From Novosphingobium mangrovisedimenti (lineage in GTDB: Bacteria; Pseudomonadota; Alphaproteobacteria; Sphingomonadales; Sphingomonadaceae), in the NCBI RefSeq assembly GCF_025153475.1, contig NZ_JANZXA010000005.1, positions 62,001 through 126,000 on the forward strand: 64,000 nt of DNA, given 5' to 3'. The notes beneath the pieces were generated by a model that saw nothing but the letters and a program-made list of their open reading frames with translations, was not told where the DNA came from and did no database searches. Below are positions 55,332-64,000 of the stretch, one piece after another. Numbering within the stretch: position 1 is the stretch's first letter; each line of letters begins with the position of its first letter. The position numbers and the translations under genes are program-made.

Positions 55332-56237
55332 GTGAGCAACAAGAAGCGCAACCTCCCCGCGGTGCCGGCATTGGGCGGTGAGCAGAGTCTCAACCGCTAC
55401 CTGTCCGAAATCCGCAAGTTCCCGGTTCTGGCGCCCGAGCAGGAATACATGCTCGCGAAGCGCTACAAGGAACACGAGGATCCCGAAGCCGCCGCGCAGC
55501 TGGTGACCAGTCACCTGCGCCTCGTCGCGAAGATCGCGATGGGTTACCGCGGCTATGGCCTGCCCGTTTCGGAACTCATCTCCGAAGGCAACATCGGCCT
55601 CATGCAGGGCGTGAAGAAGTTCGAACCCGATCGGGGCTTCCGCCTCGCCACCTATGCTATGTGGTGGATCAAGGCCTCGATTCAAGAGTTCATCCTGCGC
55701 TCGTGGAGCCTCGTGAAGATGGGCACCACCGCCGCGCAGAAGAAGCTGTTCTTCAACCTGCGCCGCATGAAGAAGAACCTCGACGCCTACGAGGACACCG
55801 ACCTGCACCCTGACGATGTCGCCAAGATCGCGACCACGCTGGGCGTGTCGGAGACCGAGGTCGTCAACATGAACCGGCGCATGATGATGGGCGGCGATGC
55901 CTCGCTGAACGTCTCGCTGCGCGAGGAAGGCGAAGGCCAGTGGATGGACATCCTGCAAGACGATGGTCCGCTGCAGGACGAAATCGTGGCCGAGGCCGAG
56001 GAAAAGACCGTTCGCCACGACATGCTGGTCGAGGCGATGGACTCGCTCAACGACCGCGAACGCGACATTCTCACCGAACGTCGCCTGACGGACGATCCCA
56101 AGACGCTCGAGGAACTGAGCCAGGTCTATCATGTCAGCCGCGAACGCGTGCGCCAGATAGAGGTGCGCGCCTTCGAAAAGCTGCAGAAGGCCATGAACCG
56201 CATCGCCGGCGAAAAGAAGCTCATTCCCGCGCTCTGA
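55332..56237 (+). CDS. rpoH: Heat-shock sigma factor sigma-32
   Basis: A 301-residue sigma factor that directs heat-shock transcription. Region 2 is VTSHLRLVAKIAMGYRGYGLPVSELISEGNIGLMQGVKKFEPDRGFRLATYAMWWIKASIQEFILRSWSLVK. The RpoH box follows (AQKKLFFNLRRMKKNL), and region 4 has LNDRERDILTERRLTDDPKTLEELSQVYHVSRERVRQIEVRAFEKLQ. The GTG at 55332 has GGAAAG upstream. A strong terminator follows. A candidate target promoter is at clpB in this window (12596-12623). Confidence 0.97.
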   Translation: MSNKKRNLPAVPALGGEQSLNRYLSEIRKFPVLAPEQEYMLAKRYKEHEDPEAAAQLVTSHLRLVAKIAMGYRGYGLPVSELISEGNIGLMQGVKKFEPDRGFRLATYAMWWIKASIQEFILRSWSLVKMGTTAAQKKLFFNLRRMKKNLDAYEDTDLHPDDVAKIATTLGVSETEVVNMNRRMMMGGDASLNVSLREEGEGQWMDILQDDGPLQDEIVAEAEEKTVRHDMLVEAMDSLNDRERDILTERRLTDDPKTLEELSQVYHVSRERVRQIEVRAFEKLQKAMNRIAGEKKLIPAL

Positions 56238-56258
56238 TCGCCCCGCACCGGGTAAACG

Positions 56259-56299
56259 AAAAGCCGGGCCCTCCCTCGCGGTGGGGGAGCCCGGCTTTT
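56259..56299 (+). terminator. Terminator of rpoH
   Basis: AAAAGCCGGGC pairs with GCCCGGCTTTT around a loop, ending in a T5 run. Starts 22 bases after the rpoH stop. Confidence 0.9.
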
Positions 56300-56389
56300 T
56301 CGTGTCCGACCGACGCCTCCCTGTCGGCAAGCACGCGGAAAATCGGGGAAATCTCAAGAGAGATAATGAAAAATTAAGCATAAAAGGGC

Positions 56390-58162
56390 ATGCGGGTGGC
56401 AGTCATGGACACTGTCTTCCGCCCCCGGTTCAACGCGCTGAAGGTGCTCGCCATCCTGGCCACCGTGCTGCTGTGGTGTGGCTGGGCAGGCGGCGCCCGC
56501 GCCGAGGTCTTCCTGGAGCAACCGCTGTGCCATGCCGTCACCGCGACGCCGGCGCAGCCCGACACCGCACCGCCCTTCTTTTCCTGCGAGGGCCAACCGG
56601 TTGGATACCAGCACGGCAGCCTGTGGCTTCGCGCCGATCTCGACCAGCTTGCCGTCAATCCCGACGATCTGGCCCTGCTGGTTCACAATTCCCGGTTCGA
56701 CCGCCTCGAAGTGGCCTTCACTTACGAAGATGGCCGGATCATTCGACAGGCCGTAGGCAGCGGAGACTTCGGCACGCACTGGCGCACCGGAGCCCAGGTC
56801 GCCTTTGAAGCACCCGTGCGCGACGCGCCGCTCAAGGCCGTGACCATGCGCTTCGACCGTCTGGCGAGCGCGCACCTGCTCCGCATGCGCCTGATGAGCC
56901 GGGGTGAGGCCAGCCTGCAGTCCACCGCGCTTTCCATCTCTGTTGCCGCCGCCCTGACGCTCCTGCTCATGGGCGCGGTCTTCAATACCTTTCTGGCCGC
57001 GACGCTGCGCCGGCAATTTCCCGTGTGGCAGGCCGCATGGGCCACGAGCGTGCTGGTCTGGGGCATGATCTGGTCCCAGCTCAACCTGTTCATCGTGCCG
57101 GGCATGGCGGGCGCGGTGTCGGCACAGGCAAGCACGGCGCTTTCCTGCCTGGCCATCACTTGCGCCGCGTTCAGTGCCGTTACCGCCATCGACCCCGCGA
57201 ATCTGCCGCGCATCCTCCGGCGCATCACGCTCGCGGTCGCAGCCGGCGTGGGCGTTCTGGGCATTCCCCTGACACTCATGCGCAGCGGTCCCATCAATGC
57301 CATGGCCAATACGCTGGGCCTCATGGTTCTGGCCGTACTGGCCGGCGTGGCGCTATGCCTCGGCTGGGCCTGGCGTCGGGGCAGCCCGGAGGCGCGGAGC
57401 TTCGCCGGCGCCTGGTCGCTGCCGATGGTGACGCTCGGCGTCGTCCAGTTCGCCGATACCGATGCCATGCTGTGGGGCGGCGGGGCGCAGTTGCTGGTGC
57501 TGTTCGCCGCGGCCTGGCAAACGCTGTGGCTTGCCGCCGCCGCCTCGCAGACCCATGCGCGGCTTCGCATCGAACACGACAGGGCGCGCACAGCCGAGGC
57601 CCGGGCGCACGAACTGGCGCGCCGCGATCCGCTGACCGGCCTGCACAACCGCCGCGGGTTCACCGAAGCAGTGGCACCTATGCTCAAGCTCGCGCATGCC
57701 GCCACGAGCCCGATCGCCTTGCTGCTGCTCGATGTCGACCTGTTCAAGCGCATCAACGACAACTACGGCCACGACACCGGCGACGGCGTACTCCAGACGA
57801 TCGCGCAGCGCCTCAGCCGCTGGGAAGGCGACATGTGTCAGGTGGCCCGGCTGGGCGGCGAGGAATTCGCCCTGATGATTGCCGGCATGGAGGGATTCGC
57901 CCTCGCCCGGTTCGCCGAGAGCGTGCGACTGGGCATTGCCGCCTGCGACCACGGACCGGCGATCGAAGGCAGCAAGGTCACCGTCAGCATCGGCGTTGCC
58001 AAGGCTCCCTTCCAGTCCGATTTCCGCCAGCTCTACCGACTGGCCGACGAAGCGCTCTACACCGCCAAGCGCCAGGGCCGCGACCGTGTGGTATTCCATG
58101 GGCAGGAGGATCGCGAGACGGCTTCGCTCCAGACCACACAGCAGGCGTCGCAAACGGTGTAG
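56390..58162 (+). CDS. Membrane diguanylate cyclase (7TM-type sensor with GGDEF)
   Basis: A 590-residue c-di-GMP synthase. Signal-like N-terminus (LKVLAILATVLLWCGWAGG), then a periplasmic 7TMR-DISM-like domain (GSLWLRADLDQL, VHNSRFDRLEVAFTYEDG), then about seven membrane segments (190-395), a short coiled coil (ARLRIEHDRARTAEARAHELARR), and a GGDEF domain with DPLTGLHNRRGF, DVDLFKRINDNYGHDTGD and the active GGEEF at 489-493. The inhibitory I-site RxxD is not canonical: the segment reads RWEGD, with Arg one residue out of place. ATG at 56390 (ATG 56405 also possible). Confidence 0.92.
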   Translation: MRVAVMDTVFRPRFNALKVLAILATVLLWCGWAGGARAEVFLEQPLCHAVTATPAQPDTAPPFFSCEGQPVGYQHGSLWLRADLDQLAVNPDDLALLVHNSRFDRLEVAFTYEDGRIIRQAVGSGDFGTHWRTGAQVAFEAPVRDAPLKAVTMRFDRLASAHLLRMRLMSRGEASLQSTALSISVAAALTLLLMGAVFNTFLAATLRRQFPVWQAAWATSVLVWGMIWSQLNLFIVPGMAGAVSAQASTALSCLAITCAAFSAVTAIDPANLPRILRRITLAVAAGVGVLGIPLTLMRSGPINAMANTLGLMVLAVLAGVALCLGWAWRRGSPEARSFAGAWSLPMVTLGVVQFADTDAMLWGGGAQLLVLFAAAWQTLWLAAAASQTHARLRIEHDRARTAEARAHELARRDPLTGLHNRRGFTEAVAPMLKLAHAATSPIALLLLDVDLFKRINDNYGHDTGDGVLQTIAQRLSRWEGDMCQVARLGGEEFALMIAGMEGFALARFAESVRLGIAACDHGPAIEGSKVTVSIGVAKAPFQSDFRQLYRLADEALYTAKRQGRDRVVFHGQEDRETASLQTTQQASQTV

Positions 58163-58234
58163 TGCACCGTTGCCACGAGCCCCGCACTGGCTCTACAAGC
58201 CGGCGCGATACACTACTCGGGTTCTCGCCAGTTC

Positions 58235-58900
58235 ATGCGTCTCATCGCCAGGATCATCGTCTGGTTCATTGCAATCAGCGTCGGACTTACCCTGCTCTAC
58301 CGCTTCGTGCCGCCGCCGGTGACGATCACCATGATCGTCGACAGCAATGGCATCACCAAGGACTGGGAGCCGTTGAGCCGGATCGACCGCAATATGGTCG
58401 CCGCCGCCATCGCCGCCGAGGACGGAAAGTTCTGCGGCCACAACGGCTTCGACACCGATGCGATCGAGAAGGCCATGGAACGCAATGCCGAAGGCGGGCG
58501 CCTGCGCGGCGGATCGACGATCAGCCAGCAGACCGCCAAGAACGTGTTCCTATGGCAGGGCGACGGCTGGAGCCGCTATCTGCGCAAGGGACTGGAAGTC
58601 TGGTTCACCTTCCTGATCGAGAACCTGTGGGGCAAGCGGCGCATCATGGAAGTCTACCTCAATGTCGCCGAAACCGGCATCGGCACGTATGGCGTAGAGG
58701 CAGGCGCGCACCGTTACTGGGGCAAGTCGGCCGCGAACCTGACCCCGCTCGAAGCCGCCCGCATGGCCGCCGCCCTGCCCAGCCCCAAGACCCGCAGCGT
58801 CAAGAACCCCACCGGCTTCACGCGTCGCTACGGCAACACCATCGCCGCGCGCATCGCCACGGTAAAGCGCGACGGATACGACGCCTGCATCTACGAATAG
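58235..58900 (+). CDS. mtgA: Monofunctional biosynthetic peptidoglycan transglycosylase
   Basis: A 221-residue inner-membrane-anchored GT51 glycosyltransferase polymerising lipid II into glycan strands. N-terminal transmembrane helix (about 4-24), catalytic Glu in AAIAAEDGKFCGHNGFD, then GGSTISQQTAKNVFLW, second Glu region in KGLEVWFTFLIENLWGKRRIMEVYLNVAETG and GVEAGAHRYWGKSAANLTPLEAARMAAALPSP, all standard for MtgA. No transpeptidase domain. Follows the diguanylate cyclase gene by about 70 bases. Confidence 0.96.
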   Translation: MRLIARIIVWFIAISVGLTLLYRFVPPPVTITMIVDSNGITKDWEPLSRIDRNMVAAAIAAEDGKFCGHNGFDTDAIEKAMERNAEGGRLRGGSTISQQTAKNVFLWQGDGWSRYLRKGLEVWFTFLIENLWGKRRIMEVYLNVAETGIGTYGVEAGAHRYWGKSAANLTPLEAARMAAALPSPKTRSVKNPTGFTRRYGNTIAARIATVKRDGYDACIYE

Positions 58901-58918
58901 GATTGCAGGCCCGTCTCT

Positions 58919-59530
58919 TCAGCGGGTCTCCAGGCCGTCCGGATTGTTGTCCGTCAGCCGGGTGCGCAGCGAATTCTGCACATAGGCGGTCATGACGTAG
59001 TGGCCCACGACGATAGGCAATTCGAGCAGTTGCCGTGCGTCGAGATGGCTGGCGAGCAGGTTCCAGGTTTCGTCACCGATCATGGAATTGGCGTGCAGTT
59101 CCTCGGCGGCGCGCAGAACGGCCCGGTCGAGTTCGTCCCATCCCCCGGCCTGCGAGCCCTGCGTGATCCGCTCGATGTCCTCGCGGCTCAACACCCTGTC
59201 GCGCGAGGAGTGGACGTGCTCGCCCCATATATAGGGCGCGCCATGAAGCCAACCGGTACGCAGGATCGCCAGTTCGCGCACCCGTGCCGGCAGCGCGCTC
59301 CGGATCGAGGCGGTCACGCCCAGGTCGATGTACCCGGCGAAGAATTCAGGACTGTGCGCCAGCGTGGCAAAGAATGGTGCAAGCGGCATGCCTTCGGGAT
59401 AACCGTAGAGCACCCGCAACTGCTCCATCGCCTCGAAATGCCGCTGATCGAGCTGATCCTTGTCGAGAAAGGGCAGGCGCTCGCGCGATCCCACCACCTG
59501 TTCCGTGCGCTCGGCGGCATCCCACCCCAT
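58919..59530 (-). CDS. Carboxymuconolactone decarboxylase-family protein
   Basis: A 203-residue all-helical protein of the CMD/AhpD-like superfamily. Landmarks are LAHSPEFFAGYIDLG, SALPARVRELAILRTGWLHGAPYIWGEHV (proton-relay Glu/His region) and DRAVLRAAEELHANSMIGDETWNLLASHLDARQLLELPIVVGHYVMTAYVQNSLR. The CxxC of AhpD is absent, so it is not a peroxidase-type member; the substrate is unknown. Convergent with mtgA. Confidence 0.88.
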   Translation of the reverse strand: MGWDAAERTEQVVGSRERLPFLDKDQLDQRHFEAMEQLRVLYGYPEGMPLAPFFATLAHSPEFFAGYIDLGVTASIRSALPARVRELAILRTGWLHGAPYIWGEHVHSSRDRVLSREDIERITQGSQAGGWDELDRAVLRAAEELHANSMIGDETWNLLASHLDARQLLELPIVVGHYVMTAYVQNSLRTRLTDNNPDGLETR

Positions 59531-59678
59531 GGCCCGTGCTCCTCACCCTGTCCACGCGCCTGTCTTGCACGCTTGCCCCAAGGCTATCGCCGGCACAGCC
59601 GTATACGCAAGGTGGTCGATACTGTTACCGCCCTAGGGATGGAGCCACTGCAGCCGCGGTCACGACAGGCAGCAGAAA

Positions 59679-59704
59679 GGGGAGGAACCTCGCGGTTCCT
59701 CCCC
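59679..59704 (-). terminator. Terminator after TonB receptor 3
   Basis: GGGGAGGAACC pairs with GGTTCCTCCCC around a 4-base loop, followed by TTTCTG on the minus strand; 30 bases past the receptor stop. Confidence 0.85.
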
Positions 59705-59733
59705 TCCTTGTTCTGCAGTCCTGATCGCTTGGA

Positions 59734-62259
59734 TCAGAAGCCCATGATGAACGAGGCGCTGATCGCACGCGGCGCACCGATGTTCACGTAGCTCGACGTG
59801 GTGGTCAGACCGCCAGAGGCGGAACCGATGTAAACTTCGTCGAACAGGTTGGTGATGTTGAGCTGCAGGTAGGACTTGTCCAGACCTGCCTTTTCCAGCG
59901 AGAAGCGAACATCGAGATCGACGACCGTGTAGCCGGGCAGCGCGATGGTCTCGTCGTTGACATCGTTGAGGTAGCGCTTGCCGGTCCGCTTCACCTGCGC
60001 ACCGATATCGAACGAACCGATCGTGCCCTGGATGCGGCCACCAAGGGTATAGATCGGGGCACCGCGTTCACGCTTCCCGGCCGTGTTCACATAGGCCAGG
60101 CCGTCTGAAATATGGCAGTAGCCGTCAGGCAGGCTGCCGCAATCGGTACCGTAGAGCACGTCGTTCTTGATCTTGGACTTCAGGGCCGACCCGAAGACAT
60201 AGACCAGGATCGGATCGATCGGACGCCAGGACACGCTGCCGTCGACACCATACTTCTCGACCTTGCCGAGGTTGGTCGTGATCGAGCAGTCACACTCGGC
60301 GAAGTAGGACGAAGCCAGGCGGTTCTGGTAGGTGTTGTACCAGCCCGCGATCTGCGCCTGAACGTTGCCGGTCTGGTAGCGAATGCCGATGTCGAACGAA
60401 TCCGAGGTTTCCGGGCTGGGCTTCGCCGCAGGGTCGCTCTTGGCAAAGTACAGCGCGCCGTAAAGATCGTCGGTGCCCGGAACCGAGAGGTTCTTGGCAT
60501 AGCTGACGAACATGCTGGCTTCCGGCGTGAACTTATAGGTGATGCCCGCGCTCGGAAGGAACTTGCTGTAGTTGTACGTGCGCGACGTGGGAGCGACACT
60601 GTCCGGATAGGCTGCGAGATAAGCCGCCGTGTCCGAGGAAGCGATGCAATTGCCGTAGCCGTCGCCCGGGTAAGCCGAGAAGCAGTACTGGTTCAGCTCA
60701 CGCTGGAAAAACGGCACGCGTGCGCCGATAAGCACGACCAGGCTGTCATCCATGAACGAGCCGCGATACTCGCCCGAAACCTGGTTCAGCATGGCGATCG
60801 ACTTGCGATCACGCTTGTTGAGCACGAAGCCATCAGCGGTCAGGATCGGGTCGTTGACCGGGAACACGTCGTAGGGCTCGCCGTTCGTCTTCAGGTAGCC
60901 GATCTGGCCCGACTGGCGGTGACGCGCACGATCGAACGTGTACGAGATACGAACGCGGTTCTGATCGTTGATGTCGTAGGCGAGGTTGGCGATCACGCCG
61001 ATGCGGTCGGTCTGAGTCTGGCTCGGCGCAAGGACGCGCACAGAATCCAGCAAATCGCCGTCACCATTGAGATCGATGCCCGCGTAGTAACGACCACCGA
61101 TCTGCCCAAGCAGACCGCCGCCGTTCGCACCGTTTTTGTCCGCATCGCCATTGCCATACTCATAGGCCGTCCCGGTGCCGCCACCGTTGGCCTTGACGTA
61201 CTGGTAGTACGGCTCGACGTTGAGGATCAGGTTGTCCATCAGTGTGAAGCGCGAGGCAACGCGGATATTGCCGGTGTTCGACGGATTATAGCGACGCTCA
61301 AACGGCGCACCGCAGCTGTTGGGACTGTCGGGTTCACCCGGCTCGGGCGTATCGGTGGTGCAAGGCGTACCGTCGTAGAGCGTGTAGAAGCGATCGCTCG
61401 GCGACTGGATGCTCCAGCCATCCGCGTTGAGGCTGGCCGGCGAACCGTTGAAGTTGTTGCGGTTCTCGTTGTAGTGACCGGCGACTGAAATGAAGTCACC
61501 ATTGTCACCGATCGGCTGATAGATCTTGCCGTTGTACTGCTGCTTGTCGACGCCGCCGTAGTTCGAGAAGGTCGAGTCGTTCTCGGTCTTCGAAGCCGAG
61601 AACCAAGCCTTGGTGCCGGCTGCGGTGAATTCGCCCGTGTTCACAAGGATGAAGCCACGGTACATCATGCGGTCGCCCGGGTGGCCGCGGGCAATGACGT
61701 TGCCATAGGTCAGGCTGGTCAGCACGCCGAAGTCATCGCTCGGATCGATCGAACGGATGTTGATCGTGCCGCCGGCAGCCGAAGCGGTCGGGCTGTCAAC
61801 GTCGGTCGAACCCAGGCTGACCGTCGCGGATTCGATGATCTCGGGGTCGAGCATCTGGTTGGTGTAGAGCGCGTAGTTGCCCGAGTCGTTCAGCGGGATA
61901 CCGTCAACGGTCTGCGAGATACGATCCGAGGAGAAGCCACGGACGGTGAAGCTGCCGCCCAGCGAACCCCAGGGGTCGTTGTTGGTGAAGCTTACGCCCG
62001 GGACCAGGTTCAGCGTTTCGTTGATGGTCTGGCCCGCAGTCTGATGCGAGATCAGTTCCTTGGTGATTGCAACCTTGGCCTTCGGCGTTTCAGGAACATC
62101 GATGCCGCCGATCGCGGTTTCGCGGACGCCGGAAACAACGATCGCATCGCCTTCGAATTCGGCCGAGCCGGTCGACTGCGCGAATGCCGGAACGGCAAGG
62201 AATACGGTACCAACGGCAAGCGTGCTGGTTGCCGTCTTGAGAACGGATTGGAAATTCAT
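59734..62259 (-). CDS. TonB-dependent outer membrane receptor (receptor 3)
   Basis: An 841-residue receptor of a different subfamily from receptors 1 and 2. Signal peptide about 1-28 (ending PAFAQ), TonB-box-like DAIVVSGVRET (38-48), plug with LNLVPGVSFTNNDPWGSLGGSFTVRGFSSDRISQTVDGIPLND and SADVSLG-type TVSLGSTDVDSPTASAAGGTINI, and a barrel ending ASFIMGF. The ATG at 62259 has AGGGGG five bases upstream. Cys-rich loops (CDCSITTNLG, YGTDCGSLPDGYCH) occur in the barrel. Monocistronic, with a strong terminator and a gene-free upstream region that holds an AT-rich dyad. Ligand unknown, possibly a metal chelate. Confidence 0.95.
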   Translation of the reverse strand: MNFQSVLKTATSTLAVGTVFLAVPAFAQSTGSAEFEGDAIVVSGVRETAIGGIDVPETPKAKVAITKELISHQTAGQTINETLNLVPGVSFTNNDPWGSLGGSFTVRGFSSDRISQTVDGIPLNDSGNYALYTNQMLDPEIIESATVSLGSTDVDSPTASAAGGTINIRSIDPSDDFGVLTSLTYGNVIARGHPGDRMMYRGFILVNTGEFTAAGTKAWFSASKTENDSTFSNYGGVDKQQYNGKIYQPIGDNGDFISVAGHYNENRNNFNGSPASLNADGWSIQSPSDRFYTLYDGTPCTTDTPEPGEPDSPNSCGAPFERRYNPSNTGNIRVASRFTLMDNLILNVEPYYQYVKANGGGTGTAYEYGNGDADKNGANGGGLLGQIGGRYYAGIDLNGDGDLLDSVRVLAPSQTQTDRIGVIANLAYDINDQNRVRISYTFDRARHRQSGQIGYLKTNGEPYDVFPVNDPILTADGFVLNKRDRKSIAMLNQVSGEYRGSFMDDSLVVLIGARVPFFQRELNQYCFSAYPGDGYGNCIASSDTAAYLAAYPDSVAPTSRTYNYSKFLPSAGITYKFTPEASMFVSYAKNLSVPGTDDLYGALYFAKSDPAAKPSPETSDSFDIGIRYQTGNVQAQIAGWYNTYQNRLASSYFAECDCSITTNLGKVEKYGVDGSVSWRPIDPILVYVFGSALKSKIKNDVLYGTDCGSLPDGYCHISDGLAYVNTAGKRERGAPIYTLGGRIQGTIGSFDIGAQVKRTGKRYLNDVNDETIALPGYTVVDLDVRFSLEKAGLDKSYLQLNITNLFDEVYIGSASGGLTTTSSYVNIGAPRAISASFIMGF

Positions 62260-62647
62260 TTTAGCCCCCTGAGCTCTTTCGGACTGGGTGGACACAATCT
62301 GCGACGATTTGACTTGTTGCCCTCCGCCGCATTGTTGCTGCGGCTGCTAAGAGCAGGGCGATATGACAACTTTCTGACGTTTGGGACTCATTTGCATTCG
62401 CATGCGCGAAATTTTGTGACAATTCAGTCATATTTCCCAGGGGAACGAAATTTTATCCTTTTAATACAATACATTAAAATCGACGTTCGATTTTGCACTG
62501 CGGCAAAAATGTCACGGCGAGCGATTTCCACCACCCGCGACAAATCCTAACAGACTATGTCACTGATAACCCTGCTGATACCACCGAACCATGTGATGTT
62601 ACGTCATCGCTTGATGCGGTCACGCGCCCCGTGCGAAAGATTTCGGC
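62260..62647. other. Gene-free divergent region upstream of receptor 3 and the CDF gene
   Basis: No gene is supported. The stretch is AT-rich compared with the rest of the window, especially 62440-62520, and should contain both divergent promoters and any operator for receptor 3. Confidence 0.6.
62476..62494. promoter_or_regulatory. Dyad AAAATCGA-CGT-TCGATTTT
   Basis: A perfect 8-bp inverted repeat with a 3-base centre lies about 217 bases upstream of receptor 3 and about 154 bases upstream of the CDF gene. It is next to a second small dyad (TTAATACAATACATTAA, 62461-62477). Candidate operator; the regulator is unknown. Confidence 0.5.
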
Positions 62648-63589
62648 ATGAGCGCCGGACACCACCATCATCACGGTCATGACCACGGCCACCACCATCC
62701 CGCCCCTCCGGCGGGTGGAAACGTGGGCCGGGCCTTCGCACTTGCGGTAGCCTTCAATCTGGTCTTCGTCGTCACGGAAGTGGCCGCGGGATTCCTGAGC
62801 GGCTCGATGGCGCTGCTGGCGGATGCCGGGCACAACCTGTCGGACGTGCTCTCGCTGCTGCTGGCATGGGGGGCCAGCGTGCTGTCGGCCCGCCCGCCTT
62901 CGGAACGCTTCACCTACGGCCTCAAGAGTTCCTCGATCCTCGCCGCCATCGCCAATGCCGCGCTGCTGTGGGTCGCGGTGGGCGCGATCCTGGTCGAGAC
63001 GATTCGCCGCTTCGCCGACCCCGCGCCGGTGACGGGCACGACGATGATGGTCGTTGCCGGCATCGGCATCGCGGTCAACGCCTTGTCCGCGCTCCTCTTC
63101 GCCAAGGGCTCGAAATCTGACCTGAACCTGCGCGCAGCCTTTATCCATCTCCTTGCCGATGCCGTGGTCTCGGTCGGCGTGGTCATCGCCGGGCTCGTGA
63201 TCCTCGTCACCGGCTTCGAACTGATCGACCCGATCACCTCACTGGTCATCACCGCCGTCATTGCCTGGTCGAGCTGGGGCCTGCTGCGCGATTCGCTGCG
63301 CATGGGCATGCTGGGCGTGCCCGAAGGCATCGATGTCACCGAGGTGCGCGCGCACCTTGAGGGATTGCCCGGCGTCGCGCGGGTCCACGACCTGCACATC
63401 TGGCCGATGAGCACCACCGACACGGCCCTGACCGCCCACCTCGTGATGCCGGCTGGGATGCCGGGAGACGCCTTCCTGCGCGATCTGGCCCATGAACTCG
63501 ACCACGACTTCGGCATCGGCCATCCGACCATCCAGATCGAGGCCGACGGCGACTGCGCCTGCCCGCTGGAGCAGGCGGGCGCGATCTGA
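62648..63589 (+). CDS. Cation diffusion facilitator (CzcD/ZitB-like)
   Basis: A 313-residue zinc/cobalt/cadmium exporter of the inner membrane. The N-terminus is His-rich (GHHHHHGHDHGHHH), a metal-binding leader. Six hydrophobic segments follow, with the metal-site motif LADAGHNLSDVLSLLLAW in helix 2 and FIHLLADAVVSVGVVIAG in helix 5. The C-terminal cytoplasmic domain has VHDLHIWPMSTTDTALTAHLVMP and ends DGDCACPL, a CxC-type metal site. Divergent from receptor 3, which raises the possibility of joint metal regulation. Confidence 0.95.
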   Translation: MSAGHHHHHGHDHGHHHPAPPAGGNVGRAFALAVAFNLVFVVTEVAAGFLSGSMALLADAGHNLSDVLSLLLAWGASVLSARPPSERFTYGLKSSSILAAIANAALLWVAVGAILVETIRRFADPAPVTGTTMMVVAGIGIAVNALSALLFAKGSKSDLNLRAAFIHLLADAVVSVGVVIAGLVILVTGFELIDPITSLVITAVIAWSSWGLLRDSLRMGMLGVPEGIDVTEVRAHLEGLPGVARVHDLHIWPMSTTDTALTAHLVMPAGMPGDAFLRDLAHELDHDFGIGHPTIQIEADGDCACPLEQAGAI

Positions 63590-63599
63590 GCCCGGGCGA

Positions 63600-64000
63600 T
63601 CAGCCCGGCAGGAATTCGTGCCGGGCGCCCAGGAAATCCTCAGGGTCGATCGCGAAGCCCGATGAGACGCACCCGTCCTGCGTCAGCCGCAGCTTGAGCT
63701 TGCCTGCGAAGTGCACTTTCGCGCGCTCTTCCTCGGCGACCTTCCAGACCAGCGCATAGATGCCGTTCTGGTCCCTGGCGAGGAAGGCTCCGAGCGGGCC
63801 GGAACCAGTGTCTTCCGGCTGAAGGAAGGCGACCCGCGTATGGCCCACGCGCAGCAGAACGCGGCGGGCGGGCTGCGGCAGATCGGTTCGTGCGTCCTCC
63901 AGAATCTCGCCGTCGACGATTTCGGTGAAGAAATGGAGCGCCCCCGCCATGTCGGCAGTCACGCAGGCGATGTGGTCCAGGCCGGTGACCGCGCAGGCAT
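63600..64000 (-). CDS. VOC/glyoxalase-like protein, 5' end cut by window
   Basis: An open frame reaches the right edge; the visible C-terminal portion is 132 residues. It reads ACAVTGLDHIACVTADMAGALHFFTEIVDGEIL at the edge, with the conserved His of a VOC fold, then VLLRVGHTRVAFLQPEDTGSGPLGAFLARDQNGIYALVWKV and a tail DPEDFLGARHEFLPG. A GTG at 63962 could be mistaken for a start, but conserved coding continues past it. Role unknown. Confidence 0.75.
   Translation of the reverse strand, partial: ACAVTGLDHIACVTADMAGALHFFTEIVDGEILEDARTDLPQPARRVLLRVGHTRVAFLQPEDTGSGPLGAFLARDQNGIYALVWKVAEEERAKVHFAGKLKLRLTQDGCVSSGFAIDPEDFLGARHEFLPG

Overview
This is 64 kb of a high-GC alphaproteobacterial chromosome, most likely order Sphingomonadales (Sphingomonadaceae, Novosphingobium or a close relative). 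That placement is inferred from gene content: several large TonB-dependent receptors with GTG starts, a ChpT-type phosphotransferase, an ATP12-family ATPase chaperone, an alphaproteobacterial RpoH, GatCAB, DUF4197 and TIGR02001 proteins, and a palindromic repeat of the kind often seen in sphingomonad genomes. No tRNA, rRNA, CRISPR array, insertion sequence, integrase or prophage gene was seen. The window reads as ordinary chromosome with some accessory outer-membrane and surface functions.

Layout. 1-10 kb: two divergent TonB-receptor modules, each a receptor followed by a TPR protein; the right-hand one is a complete TPR-sulfotransferase, the left-hand one is cut by the window edge. A small exported protein lies between them. 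10-21 kb: heat-shock disaggregase ClpB with a candidate sigma-32 promoter, a subtilisin-like protease, an NTF2-like protein, DUF4197, an M16 double-domain protease with a small beta-rich protein, and a tandem pair of uncharacterised exported paralogues sharing a CELHxWP motif. 20-26 kb: gatB, a 2OG-Fe(II) oxygenase on the opposite strand, a small membrane protein overlapping gatA, gatC, an FKBP isomerase and rpsU. 26.7-31.3 kb: crcB followed by a tightly overlapped operon (RluA-type pseudouridine synthase, PaiB-like, HAD phosphatase, small membrane protein, ATP12, Nmad3-like protein). 31-36 kb: outer-membrane barrel and an Mla/MCE lipid transport operon (permease with STAS, ATPase, MCE protein, lipoprotein).

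36-49 kb: valS carrying an in-frame palindromic repeat insertion, queE, a MATE exporter, a HerA-like ATPase, TIGR02186 with a TauE/SafE permease, a putative polysaccharide pair resembling NfrB and the NfrA C-terminal domain, nhaA and a GloA-like glyoxalase. 49-64 kb: SIMPL protein, TIGR02001 outer-membrane protein, PP1-type phosphatase, RNase P RNA, AmpD-like amidase, ChpT, a JAMM metalloprotease, an RluD-like pseudouridine synthase, rpoH, a membrane diguanylate cyclase, mtgA, a carboxymuconolactone decarboxylase-family protein, a third TonB receptor, a cation diffusion facilitator and a truncated VOC protein.

How genes may work together. RpoH and the candidate sigma-32 promoter of clpB link two distant parts of the window in the heat-shock response. 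The Mla operon, the barrel proteins, the TonB receptors, MtgA and the amidase all act on the envelope. The items I consider most worth following up are the palindromic element inside valS, the TonB receptor/TPR-sulfotransferase modules, the NfrB/NfrA-like pair without the usual c-di-GMP sensing domain, the paired CELHxWP secreted family, and the Nmad3-like protein at the end of the ATP12 operon.
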